Source of the DNA: Spirosoma taeanense
Lineage (GTDB): Bacteria; Bacteroidota; Bacteroidia; Cytophagales; Spirosomataceae
NCBI RefSeq assembly: GCF_013127955.1
Contig: NZ_CP053435.1
Coordinates: 5,022,001 to 5,086,000, forward strand
Direction of reading: 5' to 3'
DNA length: 64,000 bases
The notes under the pieces were generated by a model, which had not been told where the DNA came from, searched no databases, and saw nothing but the letters and a program-made list of their open reading frames with translations. A program made the translations under genes and the position numbers. Shown here piece after piece: positions 36,352 to 44,504 of the stretch (positions are counted from its first letter, which is position 1; every line of letters starts with the position of its first letter).

Positions 36352-39300
36352 ATGAAACGCGTTTATCGGCTGCTGTTACTAACGCTTCCGTTTGGTTTTC
36401 TTATAGACTGCGCCCATCTACCGTTTGGTGAGGTATCGGTAATTGGTCGGAACTTCGATGAAGAAATCCAACAGACGCAGAACCTTGTTTTTACGTTCAA
36501 CCGGAATGTTGGGCCCAAAAATGCCCTGAACGAATGGGATTCGGCGCAGTATGTTCGTTTTAAACCTGCCGTTCACGGCTGGTTTCGCTGGTCGGCACCG
36601 AACGAACTGATCTTTTCGCCAGCCGTTGCCTTCGATCCGGCTACCGATTACCGCGCTGAACTGACCGATAATCTACTCAAGCAATCCGGACAGAAGGACC
36701 TGAACGTATCGGGCGACGACATTACGTTCCATACGCCTTACCTCCAGCTAAACGCCACTGAAACCTGGTGGTCGCGTTCGCGGGAAACGGGTCAGCCGGT
36801 GGCCAAAAACCGACTTACGTTTAACTATCCGGTTAATCCGGCGGAGGTTTCCGGCAAACTATCCGTAACCACCGGGAGCCAGCCCATGGCAATGCAGTTT
36901 GTCCAGAGCCCGACGCCAGCTACTGTAGTGCTCACGCTGCCGAATGCGCCGGCCGAGAGGAATGAGCGACCGATAACGGTCAGGCTGGACAAAGGCCTGA
37001 AAGTTCTCAACACAGCCTACGTCAGCAAACAGATCATCGAAACGACCAGCACGCTTCCCTCCCGTTTTAACATAGAAGTAAGTGATGTACAGACAAGTTT
37101 TGAAACGGCCGAAACCCGTACCGGCGGTCCGCAGGGCGTTATTCGGGTCATCACGACGCAGGAGGTTCAACCGGGCGACTTGAGCCAGTACTACACCATT
37201 CAGCCGCAGGCTGCCACGACGGCCGAACTAACTGAGAACGGCTTTCTCATTCGGGGCGACTTCACCGAAACAGATACGTATGTCTTAACGCTGACTGACC
37301 AGATTCGGGGTGTGTTGAATACCAGACTGGCCGAACCCGTAACGCGGGATTTGTTTTTTGGCAAGATGCCCGCCAGTATTCAGTTTGCCAGCCAGAAGGC
37401 GCTGTACTTATCGTCGAAGGGCGCACGTAACATTGGCCTGAATATTATCAACGTGCCGAAGGTGCAAGTCAAGATTGCCCGGCTGTATGAAAACAACCTG
37501 CTACATTACCTTCGTTCGAACCGGTACGAGCAATACGCCGAAGCCACCGACGGTCAGTGGAAACCCACCGGCACGTTCAATTACAGCAACGACGAAGCGG
37601 GCGACCTGAGCGATGTCGTCGTTAACAAAACCATCGAAACAACCGATCTGCCGAAGGTTCGGGGCGTTTCAGCCCTGAATATCGCCGTGCCAGACCTTAG
37701 AAGGACGTTTCAGGAACAACCGTTGCGGGGTGTTTATTTAGTTTCGGTTAGTTCAAAAGACGAAGCGTACCGGCAGGCCAGTCAGTTAGTTTCGGTATCG
37801 GATATTGGCCTGATCGTCCGTCAGACGCCGGATGAGGTTTTAGTCTGGGCCAATTCTATCCAGACCGCCGAGCCGATGCAGGGAATCGAAGTAACGCTCG
37901 TTAGCCGAAATAACCAGTCCGTTTATACGCTCAAAACCGACGGTACTGGCTTTGTGAAGTTCGATAAGGTAAGCGAGAAGCTTCCCGATTCTACGTTGCC
38001 GGGTTCCCGTATCGCTTTGCTGACCGCCCGATCATCCGACGATTTCAACTTTTTGTTCCTGCCCGACACGCAGGTTGAAACCTCGCGGTTTGAGGTGGAA
38101 GGCAAACGCGACAACGCATCCGGTTTTGACGCCTTCGTTTACGGCGACCGTGACATCTACCGCCCCGGCGAAACTATTCACCTCAACACCGTCGTTCGGT
38201 CGGCCAGTTGGCAACCGGTCAGCGAAGTCCCAATGCTGCTGCGCGTGCTGGCTCCCAACGGCCGCGAGCTGCGGGCTTTCCGAAAAACCACTAATAGCCA
38301 GGGCGCTTTCGCCACGGATATACCCCTCAATCCGGCGGCCGTAACCGGGACCTATGTCATTGAGGTGCTGAATGCCAATAATGTTCTGCTCACCTCGCAG
38401 CCGATAAGCGTTGAAGAATTCGTTCCTGATCGCATTAACGTAACCGTTCTGACCGATCGAACCAGCTACCGGACGGGGCAAACCATCACCTTGTCGGCTA
38501 CGGCCGTAAACCTGTTCGGGCCGCCCGCTTCCGATCGCGCTTATGAAATGGAGCTTCACCTTAAGCGAAAAGCGTTTACGCCTAAAGGCTTTGAGGATTA
38601 TGCGTTCGACATAACCTCCGAACAGGCAGCCGGGCCAGTTTCATTTCAGAAAGAGCTCCGGCAGGGACGCACGAATGCAAACGGGCAGGCCACCGAGCGA
38701 TTCCCAATTCCCCCCCTGTATCAGAACATTGGCCTGCTGGAAGGGAAGCTGTTTGTAACGGTTTATGACGAAAACGGTCGGCCTGTCAACCGGCTTCGTC
38801 GCTTCGATATACTGACGCAGGATACGTTTTTTGGTATCCGCCTGCCCAATCGCTACGTAACGACCAACGCGCCCGTAGCCGCCGAACTGGTTGCGCTCGA
38901 TCCTGCCGGTGCCCTAAAACCATCCGCTACGGCTACCGTCGAGGTCGTTCGGTATGATTACCAGACTGTCATCGAAAAGCGCGGACCGGGTGACGGACAG
39001 ATCCGGTACACGACCAAACGACGCGAAAAACCGGTTTATACCAATACTCTCACGTTCAACGAGGGCAAAGCCAGCTTCCGTTATGTACCCAGCGTATCGG
39101 GTGAGTACGCGGTTCGTGTGCGGGCGGGTAATTCAGGCGTATCGGGTGGTTACGCAGCCACTGGATTTTACGCCTATGACTATGGCAGTACGTCGGCTTC
39201 CTCGTTTGAAGTCAGCCAGGAGGGGCAGGTACTTATGACCCTCGACAAGTCGACGTATCAAACCGGCGACAAAGCTAAAGTTCTCTTCAAAGCTCCCTTC

Positions 39301-41889
39301 GACGGCAAACTGCTTGTTACGGTCGAGCGAAACCGCGTTCTTGACCATCACTGGTTAACGACCAGCAATAAGTCGGCGGAGTGGCAGTTCGCCATTGGCA
39401 ACGACCACCTGCCGAATGTTTACGTAACGGCAACATTGATTCGGGCGCTGAACGATTCGGAAACCGGCCCTGTCAACCTTCCCCTTACGGTAGCGCACGG
39501 GTTTGCGCCAGTACCGGTTCAGGATGCGGCTACAAAACTGCCCGTTAAGATAACGACCGTTGCCCAATCCCGGTCGAAAACCCGGCAAACCATTCGCATT
39601 GCAACCGCCCGCAATGCACAGGTAACCGTAGCGGTTGTTGATGAGGGAATTCTGCAACTTAAGAATTTCAAAACGCCCGATCCGCACGGCTTCTTCTACC
39701 AGAAACGCGCCCTGGAAGTCGGTAGCCATGACCTTTACGCCCTGCTGTATCCTGAGTTGTCGCTACGTGCCCGTTCAAGTGTCGGGGGCGATGGCTATGA
39801 TCTGGAACGGCGTGTCAACCCACTAAGCAATGGCCGGGTTCAGTTGGTAGCCCTCTGGAGCGGCCTGATTGATACCGGTTCCGACGGCGAAGCAGAATTT
39901 ACCATCAACATTCCGCAGTTTTCGGGCGATTTGCGGGTCATGGCTGTTGCATATAAAGACAATGCCTTTGGGTCAGCCAGCAGCAACATGAAGGTAACCG
40001 ATCCGATTGTCATCAGCACGGGTGTACCCCGGTTCTTATCGCCCGGCGACCAGCTTGAATTGCCAGTTACGTTGAGCAACACAACGGCAAAGCCTGCCAT
40101 CGTTACGGCTAAACTGAGTTTAAGCGGACCGTTGCTATCGGATAGCCTCACAACGCAGAAGCTTACCATTCAGCCCAGCCGCGAAGCCCGAACCACCTTC
40201 CGTATCTCGGCCCGCCAAGCAATCGGTCCGGCTGCGGTAACCGTAACGGTAAACGGCCTGGGCGAAACCTTTACCGAGATAACCAACGTAACGGTTCGTC
40301 CGGCGGCTTCGCTGCAGAAGACGACTCTCTCGGGCGTAGTAGCTGGTGGAAAAACGCAGAAAATCAATCTGGAGGGTGATTTTCTACCGGGTACGGCACG
40401 AGCCAGTATAACCCTGAGCCGGTCGCCGGTTGTACAGTATGGCCGTGAGTTGTCCTATCTCCTGGGCTATCCCCACGGCTGCATTGAGCAGACTATTTCA
40501 AAAGCGTTCCCGCAGCTTTATTTCGCCGAGCTGACCAAACAAATGGGGGCAAATACCTACTTCGTTCGTCGGGGTGACAGCGATCTTAACCCAACTACCA
40601 ATGTTCAGCAGGCGATTCAGATAGTTGAAGGTCTGCAGGCACCCAGCGGAGGGTTTTCTATGTGGCCTGGCGGAGTGGCGGGTTCAGGTCCTGACGTAGA
40701 CCCATGGGCAACTGCCTATGCCGTTCATTTTTTAACCGAATCTAAGGAAGCAGGCTATGAAGTGCGTCCCTCTGTATTAAGCTCCGCACTTGATTATTTG
40801 ACAACCCTAACCAGCAATCCGGCTTTTGAAAACATCGTCTCGTATGACGAAGCGGGTGACCGAACGACCCGTAAACTCGCCAGCCGGATTAATCTGTACG
40901 GCTTATACGTACTTGCTGTATCGGGCATGCCCAATCGCCCGGCTATGAATTATTACAAACAGAATGTAGGACTACTGACGCCTGACAGCCGGTATCTGCT
41001 GGCATCGGCCTTTTTCCGGATCGGCGACACCCGCAGCTACACTGCTTTACTTCCCAAACGGTTTTCAGACAACACAACCGAGCGGCAAACGGGCGGCAGT
41101 TATGCCTCCCCGTTAAGAAATCTCGCCTTATCACTCGACGCTCTCGTAACGACCGACCGCGATAACCTGCAAATTCCGACGCTTGCGCGGCAGTTGGCCA
41201 TGGCCTTACAGCAAGCCAGTTACCTCAACACGCAGGAAGCGGCCTTTGCCTTTCTGGCGCTGGGTAAGCTGGCTCGCCAAAACGTCGGCAATACCGCGAC
41301 GGCTACCCTAATGGCCAGTGATAAATCACTCGGCACAATGACTCGCGCGTTTCTGAAAGTAACTCGTCTGCCAACGAATCAGCCCCTGATGCTGACCGCT
41401 AAAGGCCCTGGAAACGTCTATTATTTTGCCCAGAGCGAAGGCATTCCGGCTAAACGGCAAATTCCGGAGGAAGATCACGGCTTACGCGTTCGTCGGGAAT
41501 ACCTCGATCGCGATGGGAAAGTCCTGAACGAACTTCGGCAAAATGATCTGGTAGTTGTGAAGATCACGCTGGTCAGTACCAACGGGCTAAACGTCGAGAA
41601 CGTTGTCATTACCGACCTGCTTCCGGCCGGTCTGGAGGTCGAAAACCCCCGCTTGACCGAGCAGCGCGATATGCCGTGGTTAAAAAATCCGACCCAGCCC
41701 GATCATTTCGACCTGCGCGACGATCGGATAAACTTCTACACGACCGCATCTGGAGCCCTACGAACATTCTACTACCTTGCCCGCGCCACCTCAAAAGGTC
41801 GGTTCGTACAGGGTCCGGTCAGTGCCGATGCCATGTATAACGGCGAATACCGGAGTTATGCGGGTCTGAACTTTCTAACTGTGAAATAG
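36352..41889 (+). CDS. Bacterial alpha-2-macroglobulin family protein (thioester type)
   Basis: This is a large (1845 aa) periplasmic or lipid-anchored protease trap. The N-terminus MKRVYRLLLLTLPFGFLIDC resembles a lipoprotein signal, but Asp precedes the cysteine instead of Gly/Ala/Ser, so acylation is uncertain. A chain of macroglobulin beta domains follows, including the MG2 motif YGDRDIYRPGETIHLNTVV. The A2M region has VAVVDEGILQLKNF and a bait-like stretch. An intact thioester motif GCIEQT follows (Cys1377, Glu1379, Gln1380), then the alpha-helical TED domain and a C-terminal receptor-like domain. Start 36352 was chosen because the longer in-frame reading from 36310 begins inside the upstream terminator. 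Association with PBP1C suggests defence of the envelope when peptidoglycan is breached, as proposed for the E. coli pair. Confidence 0.93.
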   Translation: MKRVYRLLLLTLPFGFLIDCAHLPFGEVSVIGRNFDEEIQQTQNLVFTFNRNVGPKNALNEWDSAQYVRFKPAVHGWFRWSAPNELIFSPAVAFDPATDYRAELTDNLLKQSGQKDLNVSGDDITFHTPYLQLNATETWWSRSRETGQPVAKNRLTFNYPVNPAEVSGKLSVTTGSQPMAMQFVQSPTPATVVLTLPNAPAERNERPITVRLDKGLKVLNTAYVSKQIIETTSTLPSRFNIEVSDVQTSFETAETRTGGPQGVIRVITTQEVQPGDLSQYYTIQPQAATTAELTENGFLIRGDFTETDTYVLTLTDQIRGVLNTRLAEPVTRDLFFGKMPASIQFASQKALYLSSKGARNIGLNIINVPKVQVKIARLYENNLLHYLRSNRYEQYAEATDGQWKPTGTFNYSNDEAGDLSDVVVNKTIETTDLPKVRGVSALNIAVPDLRRTFQEQPLRGVYLVSVSSKDEAYRQASQLVSVSDIGLIVRQTPDEVLVWANSIQTAEPMQGIEVTLVSRNNQSVYTLKTDGTGFVKFDKVSEKLPDSTLPGSRIALLTARSSDDFNFLFLPDTQVETSRFEVEGKRDNASGFDAFVYGDRDIYRPGETIHLNTVVRSASWQPVSEVPMLLRVLAPNGRELRAFRKTTNSQGAFATDIPLNPAAVTGTYVIEVLNANNVLLTSQPISVEEFVPDRINVTVLTDRTSYRTGQTITLSATAVNLFGPPASDRAYEMELHLKRKAFTPKGFEDYAFDITSEQAAGPVSFQKELRQGRTNANGQATERFPIPPLYQNIGLLEGKLFVTVYDENGRPVNRLRRFDILTQDTFFGIRLPNRYVTTNAPVAAELVALDPAGALKPSATATVEVVRYDYQTVIEKRGPGDGQIRYTTKRREKPVYTNTLTFNEGKASFRYVPSVSGEYAVRVRAGNSGVSGGYAATGFYAYDYGSTSASSFEVSQEGQVLMTLDKSTYQTGDKAKVLFKAPFDGKLLVTVERNRVLDHHWLTTSNKSAEWQFAIGNDHLPNVYVTATLIRALNDSETGPVNLPLTVAHGFAPVPVQDAATKLPVKITTVAQSRSKTRQTIRIATARNAQVTVAVVDEGILQLKNFKTPDPHGFFYQKRALEVGSHDLYALLYPELSLRARSSVGGDGYDLERRVNPLSNGRVQLVALWSGLIDTGSDGEAEFTINIPQFSGDLRVMAVAYKDNAFGSASSNMKVTDPIVISTGVPRFLSPGDQLELPVTLSNTTAKPAIVTAKLSLSGPLLSDSLTTQKLTIQPSREARTTFRISARQAIGPAAVTVTVNGLGETFTEITNVTVRPAASLQKTTLSGVVAGGKTQKINLEGDFLPGTARASITLSRSPVVQYGRELSYLLGYPHGCIEQTISKAFPQLYFAELTKQMGANTYFVRRGDSDLNPTTNVQQAIQIVEGLQAPSGGFSMWPGGVAGSGPDVDPWATAYAVHFLTESKEAGYEVRPSVLSSALDYLTTLTSNPAFENIVSYDEAGDRTTRKLASRINLYGLYVLAVSGMPNRPAMNYYKQNVGLLTPDSRYLLASAFFRIGDTRSYTALLPKRFSDNTTERQTGGSYASPLRNLALSLDALVTTDRDNLQIPTLARQLAMALQQASYLNTQEAAFAFLALGKLARQNVGNTATATLMASDKSLGTMTRAFLKVTRLPTNQPLMLTAKGPGNVYYFAQSEGIPAKRQIPEEDHGLRVRREYLDRDGKVLNELRQNDLVVVKITLVSTNGLNVENVVITDLLPAGLEVENPRLTEQRDMPWLKNPTQPDHFDLRDDRINFYTTASGALRTFYYLARATSKGRFVQGPVSADAMYNGEYRSYAGLNFLTVK

Positions 41890-41910
41890 GGAATTTACTC
41901 CACAGTTTTT
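41877..41910 (+). terminator. Weak candidate terminator after alpha-2-macroglobulin
   Basis: Arms 41877-41883 and 41901-41907 give a 7-bp stem with a 17-base loop spanning the stop codon, with T residues through 41910. The stem is short and the loop is large, so support is modest. Confidence 0.35.
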
Positions 41911-42018
41911 GTAGGAATAGTATCCACTGCAGCTCATCAATTCAGGCCCTACAGCGCTAGAACCGGCTTGGTACGTTTTTTGGGGACACTTAGTTGTTAC
42001 CACTAATCAACCAACGTT

Positions 42019-43224
42019 ATGAAACGAAGGATATGGACAGTTGCTACGATGCTGGCTATTACGATAAGCCTGTCTTCCTGTGCTACAGTTGAGGGCTGGC
42101 TCTATGGTGATTCGACCGCCAGTCGTCAGGATATGGTACAGCGTAGCAGCAATCGTGATTCGCGGGACCGCAACGTGAATGATGACAGCCGTCGGGATCG
42201 GGATGAGCGGTTTAGCCGTAATGATCGCAGCAGCCGGTCAGAATCCCGGCAAAATTATGACGACGACCGTGAGCCTGGCTTATTCAACCGCCGGAACAGT
42301 AGTCGGGATTATCGGGACAGCCGAAGCAATAATTCGCGCAGTTCTTACGCGTATCGTAATCCCTATAACAACTCCAGCCAGTCATCCAATGACCGGTCCG
42401 GCCGGATGTCGGGTAGCGATTCAAACAATGATCGATACAGCTCTAACGACAGCGACCGGTATGACAGCCAGTATCGGTACGATAATCGGGATTCATACAA
42501 CAGCCGCTCGGATTATGACAGCTATAACAACCGGTACTCCGACGATAGATATAACGACAATCGTCGAATGAACGACAGCCGCTCTAGCGATCGTCGGGAT
42601 GACCGTGATAACTATCAGCGTAATGAAGATCGCGACAGCCGCTTTAGTTACAACGATCAGCGATATGATGACCGTCGGTACGATGAGCGTAATGACGATC
42701 GCGATAGCCGGAACAATAACTACAATCGGAATGACCGATATGATCGGGGTAATCGAACCGACCGGGACGATCGGGATAACCGCCGGGATCAGTCAGGACT
42801 TTTTGATGATCGAAACGACCGGCGCAATGATAACGTAGACCGGAATGAACGGCGCAATGACGACATGGAACGGAATGATAACGGCCGAAATGACCGCAGC
42901 GGCCGCCGGAATCGCGACAATGATCAATATAGCGATGAACGCCGTGACCTGACGGACCGGATTTCGGAGCAGATGGACAAAATCGACGATCAGCTTGATG
43001 AAGCCAAAGCCGACGTAAAGAATGAAAGCCGCAAGGATCGTAAAGCGCGCGAAGACCGCATCAAAGACCTGGAAGACAAACGGCGTCAACTGGCCGATAC
43101 ATACTACAAAGTTCAGCGGTCAACCGAAGATGACTTCCGGAAAGTAAAGCGCGAGACCAACCGCGTGGTTGATGATATTGAAGATGCAATGGATAAACTG
43201 ATGGACAAAGCTGACAAAAAGTAA
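42019..43224 (+). CDS. Arg/Asp/Asn/Ser-rich low-complexity lipoprotein with C-terminal coiled coil
   Basis: No family is recognised. The 401-aa product opens with a good lipoprotein signal ending LSSC (about Cys21), so it is probably outer-membrane anchored. Residues about 35-310 are almost only Arg, Asp, Asn, Ser, Tyr and Gly, in dense alternating-charge runs such as DNRDSYNSRSDYDSYNNRYS and RNERRNDDMERNDNGRNDRS. A GLF tripeptide recurs (GLFNRRNSS, GLFDDRNDR). The last 90 residues change to a helical, Glu/Lys/Asp-rich segment (DRISEQMDKIDDQLDEAKAD and RVVDDIEDAMDKLMDKADKK), likely a coiled coil. The frame is open and a clean terminator follows. A disordered surface brush or phase-separating tether on a coiled-coil oligomer is speculation. 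Confidence 0.8.
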   Translation: MKRRIWTVATMLAITISLSSCATVEGWLYGDSTASRQDMVQRSSNRDSRDRNVNDDSRRDRDERFSRNDRSSRSESRQNYDDDREPGLFNRRNSSRDYRDSRSNNSRSSYAYRNPYNNSSQSSNDRSGRMSGSDSNNDRYSSNDSDRYDSQYRYDNRDSYNSRSDYDSYNNRYSDDRYNDNRRMNDSRSSDRRDDRDNYQRNEDRDSRFSYNDQRYDDRRYDERNDDRDSRNNNYNRNDRYDRGNRTDRDDRDNRRDQSGLFDDRNDRRNDNVDRNERRNDDMERNDNGRNDRSGRRNRDNDQYSDERRDLTDRISEQMDKIDDQLDEAKADVKNESRKDRKAREDRIKDLEDKRRQLADTYYKVQRSTEDDFRKVKRETNRVVDDIEDAMDKLMDKADKK

Positions 43225-43246
43225 GCGGTCATGTCAGCGAATCGAG

Positions 43247-43280
43247 ACGGGGACTGGTTAATCATCAGTCCCCGTTTTTT
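43247..43280 (+). terminator. Intrinsic terminator of the Arg/Asp-rich lipoprotein gene
   Basis: Arms 43247-43256 and 43266-43275 form a perfect 10-bp stem with a 9-base loop and a six-T tract ending at 43280. Confidence 0.88.
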
Positions 43281-43309
43281 ATGGGGTGGTTTCCAAACCA
43301 ACTTCAGCT

Positions 43310-43317
43310 TACTTTTG
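43310..43317 (+). promoter_or_regulatory. Bacteroidetes -7 promoter element directly before the carbonic anhydrase start codon
   Basis: TACTTTTG matches TAnnTTTG exactly and ends 4 bases before ATG 43322. It is the only such match in the 41 bases between the upstream terminator and the gene. Initiation about 5-7 bases after the box would fall on the start codon. Confidence 0.55.
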
Positions 43318-43321
43318 CGAT

Positions 43322-43834
43322 ATGGCTTTAGTAAAACCCGTTCGCGGAATTCATCCCCAGTTTGGCGAAAATTGCTGGTTCGCCGATAACGCCACGATTG
43401 TTGGTGAGGTAACAATGGGACACGATTGTACCGTCTGGTTCAACGCTGTTGTCCGGGGCGACGTAAATTCGATCACTATGGGCGATCGCTGCAATGTGCA
43501 GGACGGCGCTGTCATTCATTGTACGTATCAGCGCTTCAAAACCACTATTGGCAATTACGTCTCCATCGCCCACAATGCCATTGTACACGGCTGTACGATT
43601 GAAGATAAGGTCTTAATCGGTATGGGCGCCATTGTTATGGATGGGGCCGTTATTGGATCGGGCAGTATCGTCGCGGCCGGAGCTATCGTAACGCAGCATA
43701 CTATCGTGCCACCCGGTTCCATTTACGCCGGTAATCCCGCCCGGCTTCTGAAAGCCGTTTCGCCTGAGCAAGCAGAACTATTCATGCGCACGGCTAATAA
43801 TTACGTGATGTATGCGGACTGGTTCAAAGCATGA
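43322..43834 (+). CDS. Gamma-class carbonic anhydrase family protein
   Basis: This 170-aa left-handed beta-helix protein belongs to the hexapeptide-repeat gamma carbonic anhydrase family (YrdA/CaiE/PaaY-like), usually a trimer with a metal at each subunit interface. The three metal-ligand histidines are in place: His66 (VIHCTY), His84 (SIAHNA) and His89 (IVHGC). The hexapeptide rungs are clear (TIGNYVSIAHNAIVHGCTIE). The start is ATG 43322, giving the family N-terminus MALVKPVRGIHPQFGE; an upstream GTG at 43286 would add 12 atypical residues. The stop overlaps the start of the HupE/UreJ gene by 4 bases, so the two are translationally coupled. Activity as CO2 hydratase is not assured, since many members are inactive or act otherwise. 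Confidence 0.92.
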   Translation: MALVKPVRGIHPQFGENCWFADNATIVGEVTMGHDCTVWFNAVVRGDVNSITMGDRCNVQDGAVIHCTYQRFKTTIGNYVSIAHNAIVHGCTIEDKVLIGMGAIVMDGAVIGSGSIVAAGAIVTQHTIVPPGSIYAGNPARLLKAVSPEQAELFMRTANNYVMYADWFKA

Positions 43835-44448
43835 GTGATTTCTTCATTTATCTGGGCTTAGGATTCGAGCACATCACCGACCCCAGCGGGTACGATCACA
43901 TCCTGTTTGTGATAGCCCTTTGCGCCGTTTATACCCTGCGCCAATGGCGACAGATTCTGAGTCTGGTCACCGCGTTCACGATTGGTCACTCCGTTACGCT
44001 GGCACTGGCAACGCTGCAGCTCATCAGTTATAAAACCGAACTGACTGAACTGCTCATCCCCATTACCATTCTCATCACCGCCATCACAAACTTTTTTTAT
44101 AAGGAGCCCCGGGCGCAATCGTTAGCCATTACCCGGCAGCCAACTGTGTCCTGGCGGTATGGCATAGCCTTGCTTTTTGGATTGATTCACGGCATGGGGT
44201 TTTCCAACTACCTGCGCAGTTTGCTGGGTCGTGAAGCGAACATTGTGAAACCCTTACTAGCCTTCAACATAGGTCTGGAAATGGGCCAGCTGGTTATTGT
44301 CAGTATCGTTTTAACGGTTGCCTTCCTGGCTCTGGATATCCTACGAAGCAGCCGATTACGGTGGACGCTGATTGTGTCGGGCATTGTAGCCGGCATGGCT
44401 CTTTCGCTGATCATCAACAATGAATATTTGCCTACGCTGATCGAGTAG
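43831..44448 (+). CDS. HupE/UreJ family membrane protein
   Basis: This is a 205-aa integral membrane protein with about six helices and no cleavable signal. The N-terminal HITDPSGYDHILFVIALC contains the family's His/Asp metal-binding pattern. FTIGHSVTLALATL and LLFGLIHGMGFSNYLRSLLG are further conserved helices with histidines. HupE/UreJ proteins are secondary nickel or cobalt permeases or, in the HupE/UreJ_2 branch, proteins of unknown substrate. No hydrogenase or urease is nearby. Its ATG overlaps the carbonic anhydrase stop (ATGA), suggesting the two act together, possibly in supplying a metal to the enzyme or in bicarbonate/CO2 handling; both are inference. Confidence 0.88.
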   Translation: MSDFFIYLGLGFEHITDPSGYDHILFVIALCAVYTLRQWRQILSLVTAFTIGHSVTLALATLQLISYKTELTELLIPITILITAITNFFYKEPRAQSLAITRQPTVSWRYGIALLFGLIHGMGFSNYLRSLLGREANIVKPLLAFNIGLEMGQLVIVSIVLTVAFLALDILRSSRLRWTLIVSGIVAGMALSLIINNEYLPTLIE

Positions 44449-44504
44449 GCATACCGCTGCTTTTTTTGTACTTTTACCCGCATTTCAACAACTTCAACCT
44501 GTTT

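Noticed and set aside
38032..38559. 175-codon minus-strand ORF inside the alpha-2-macroglobulin gene
   Set aside because: It lies fully antisense to a well-supported coding region and has no recognisable domain or start signal; GC-rich coding DNA often leaves an open antisense frame.
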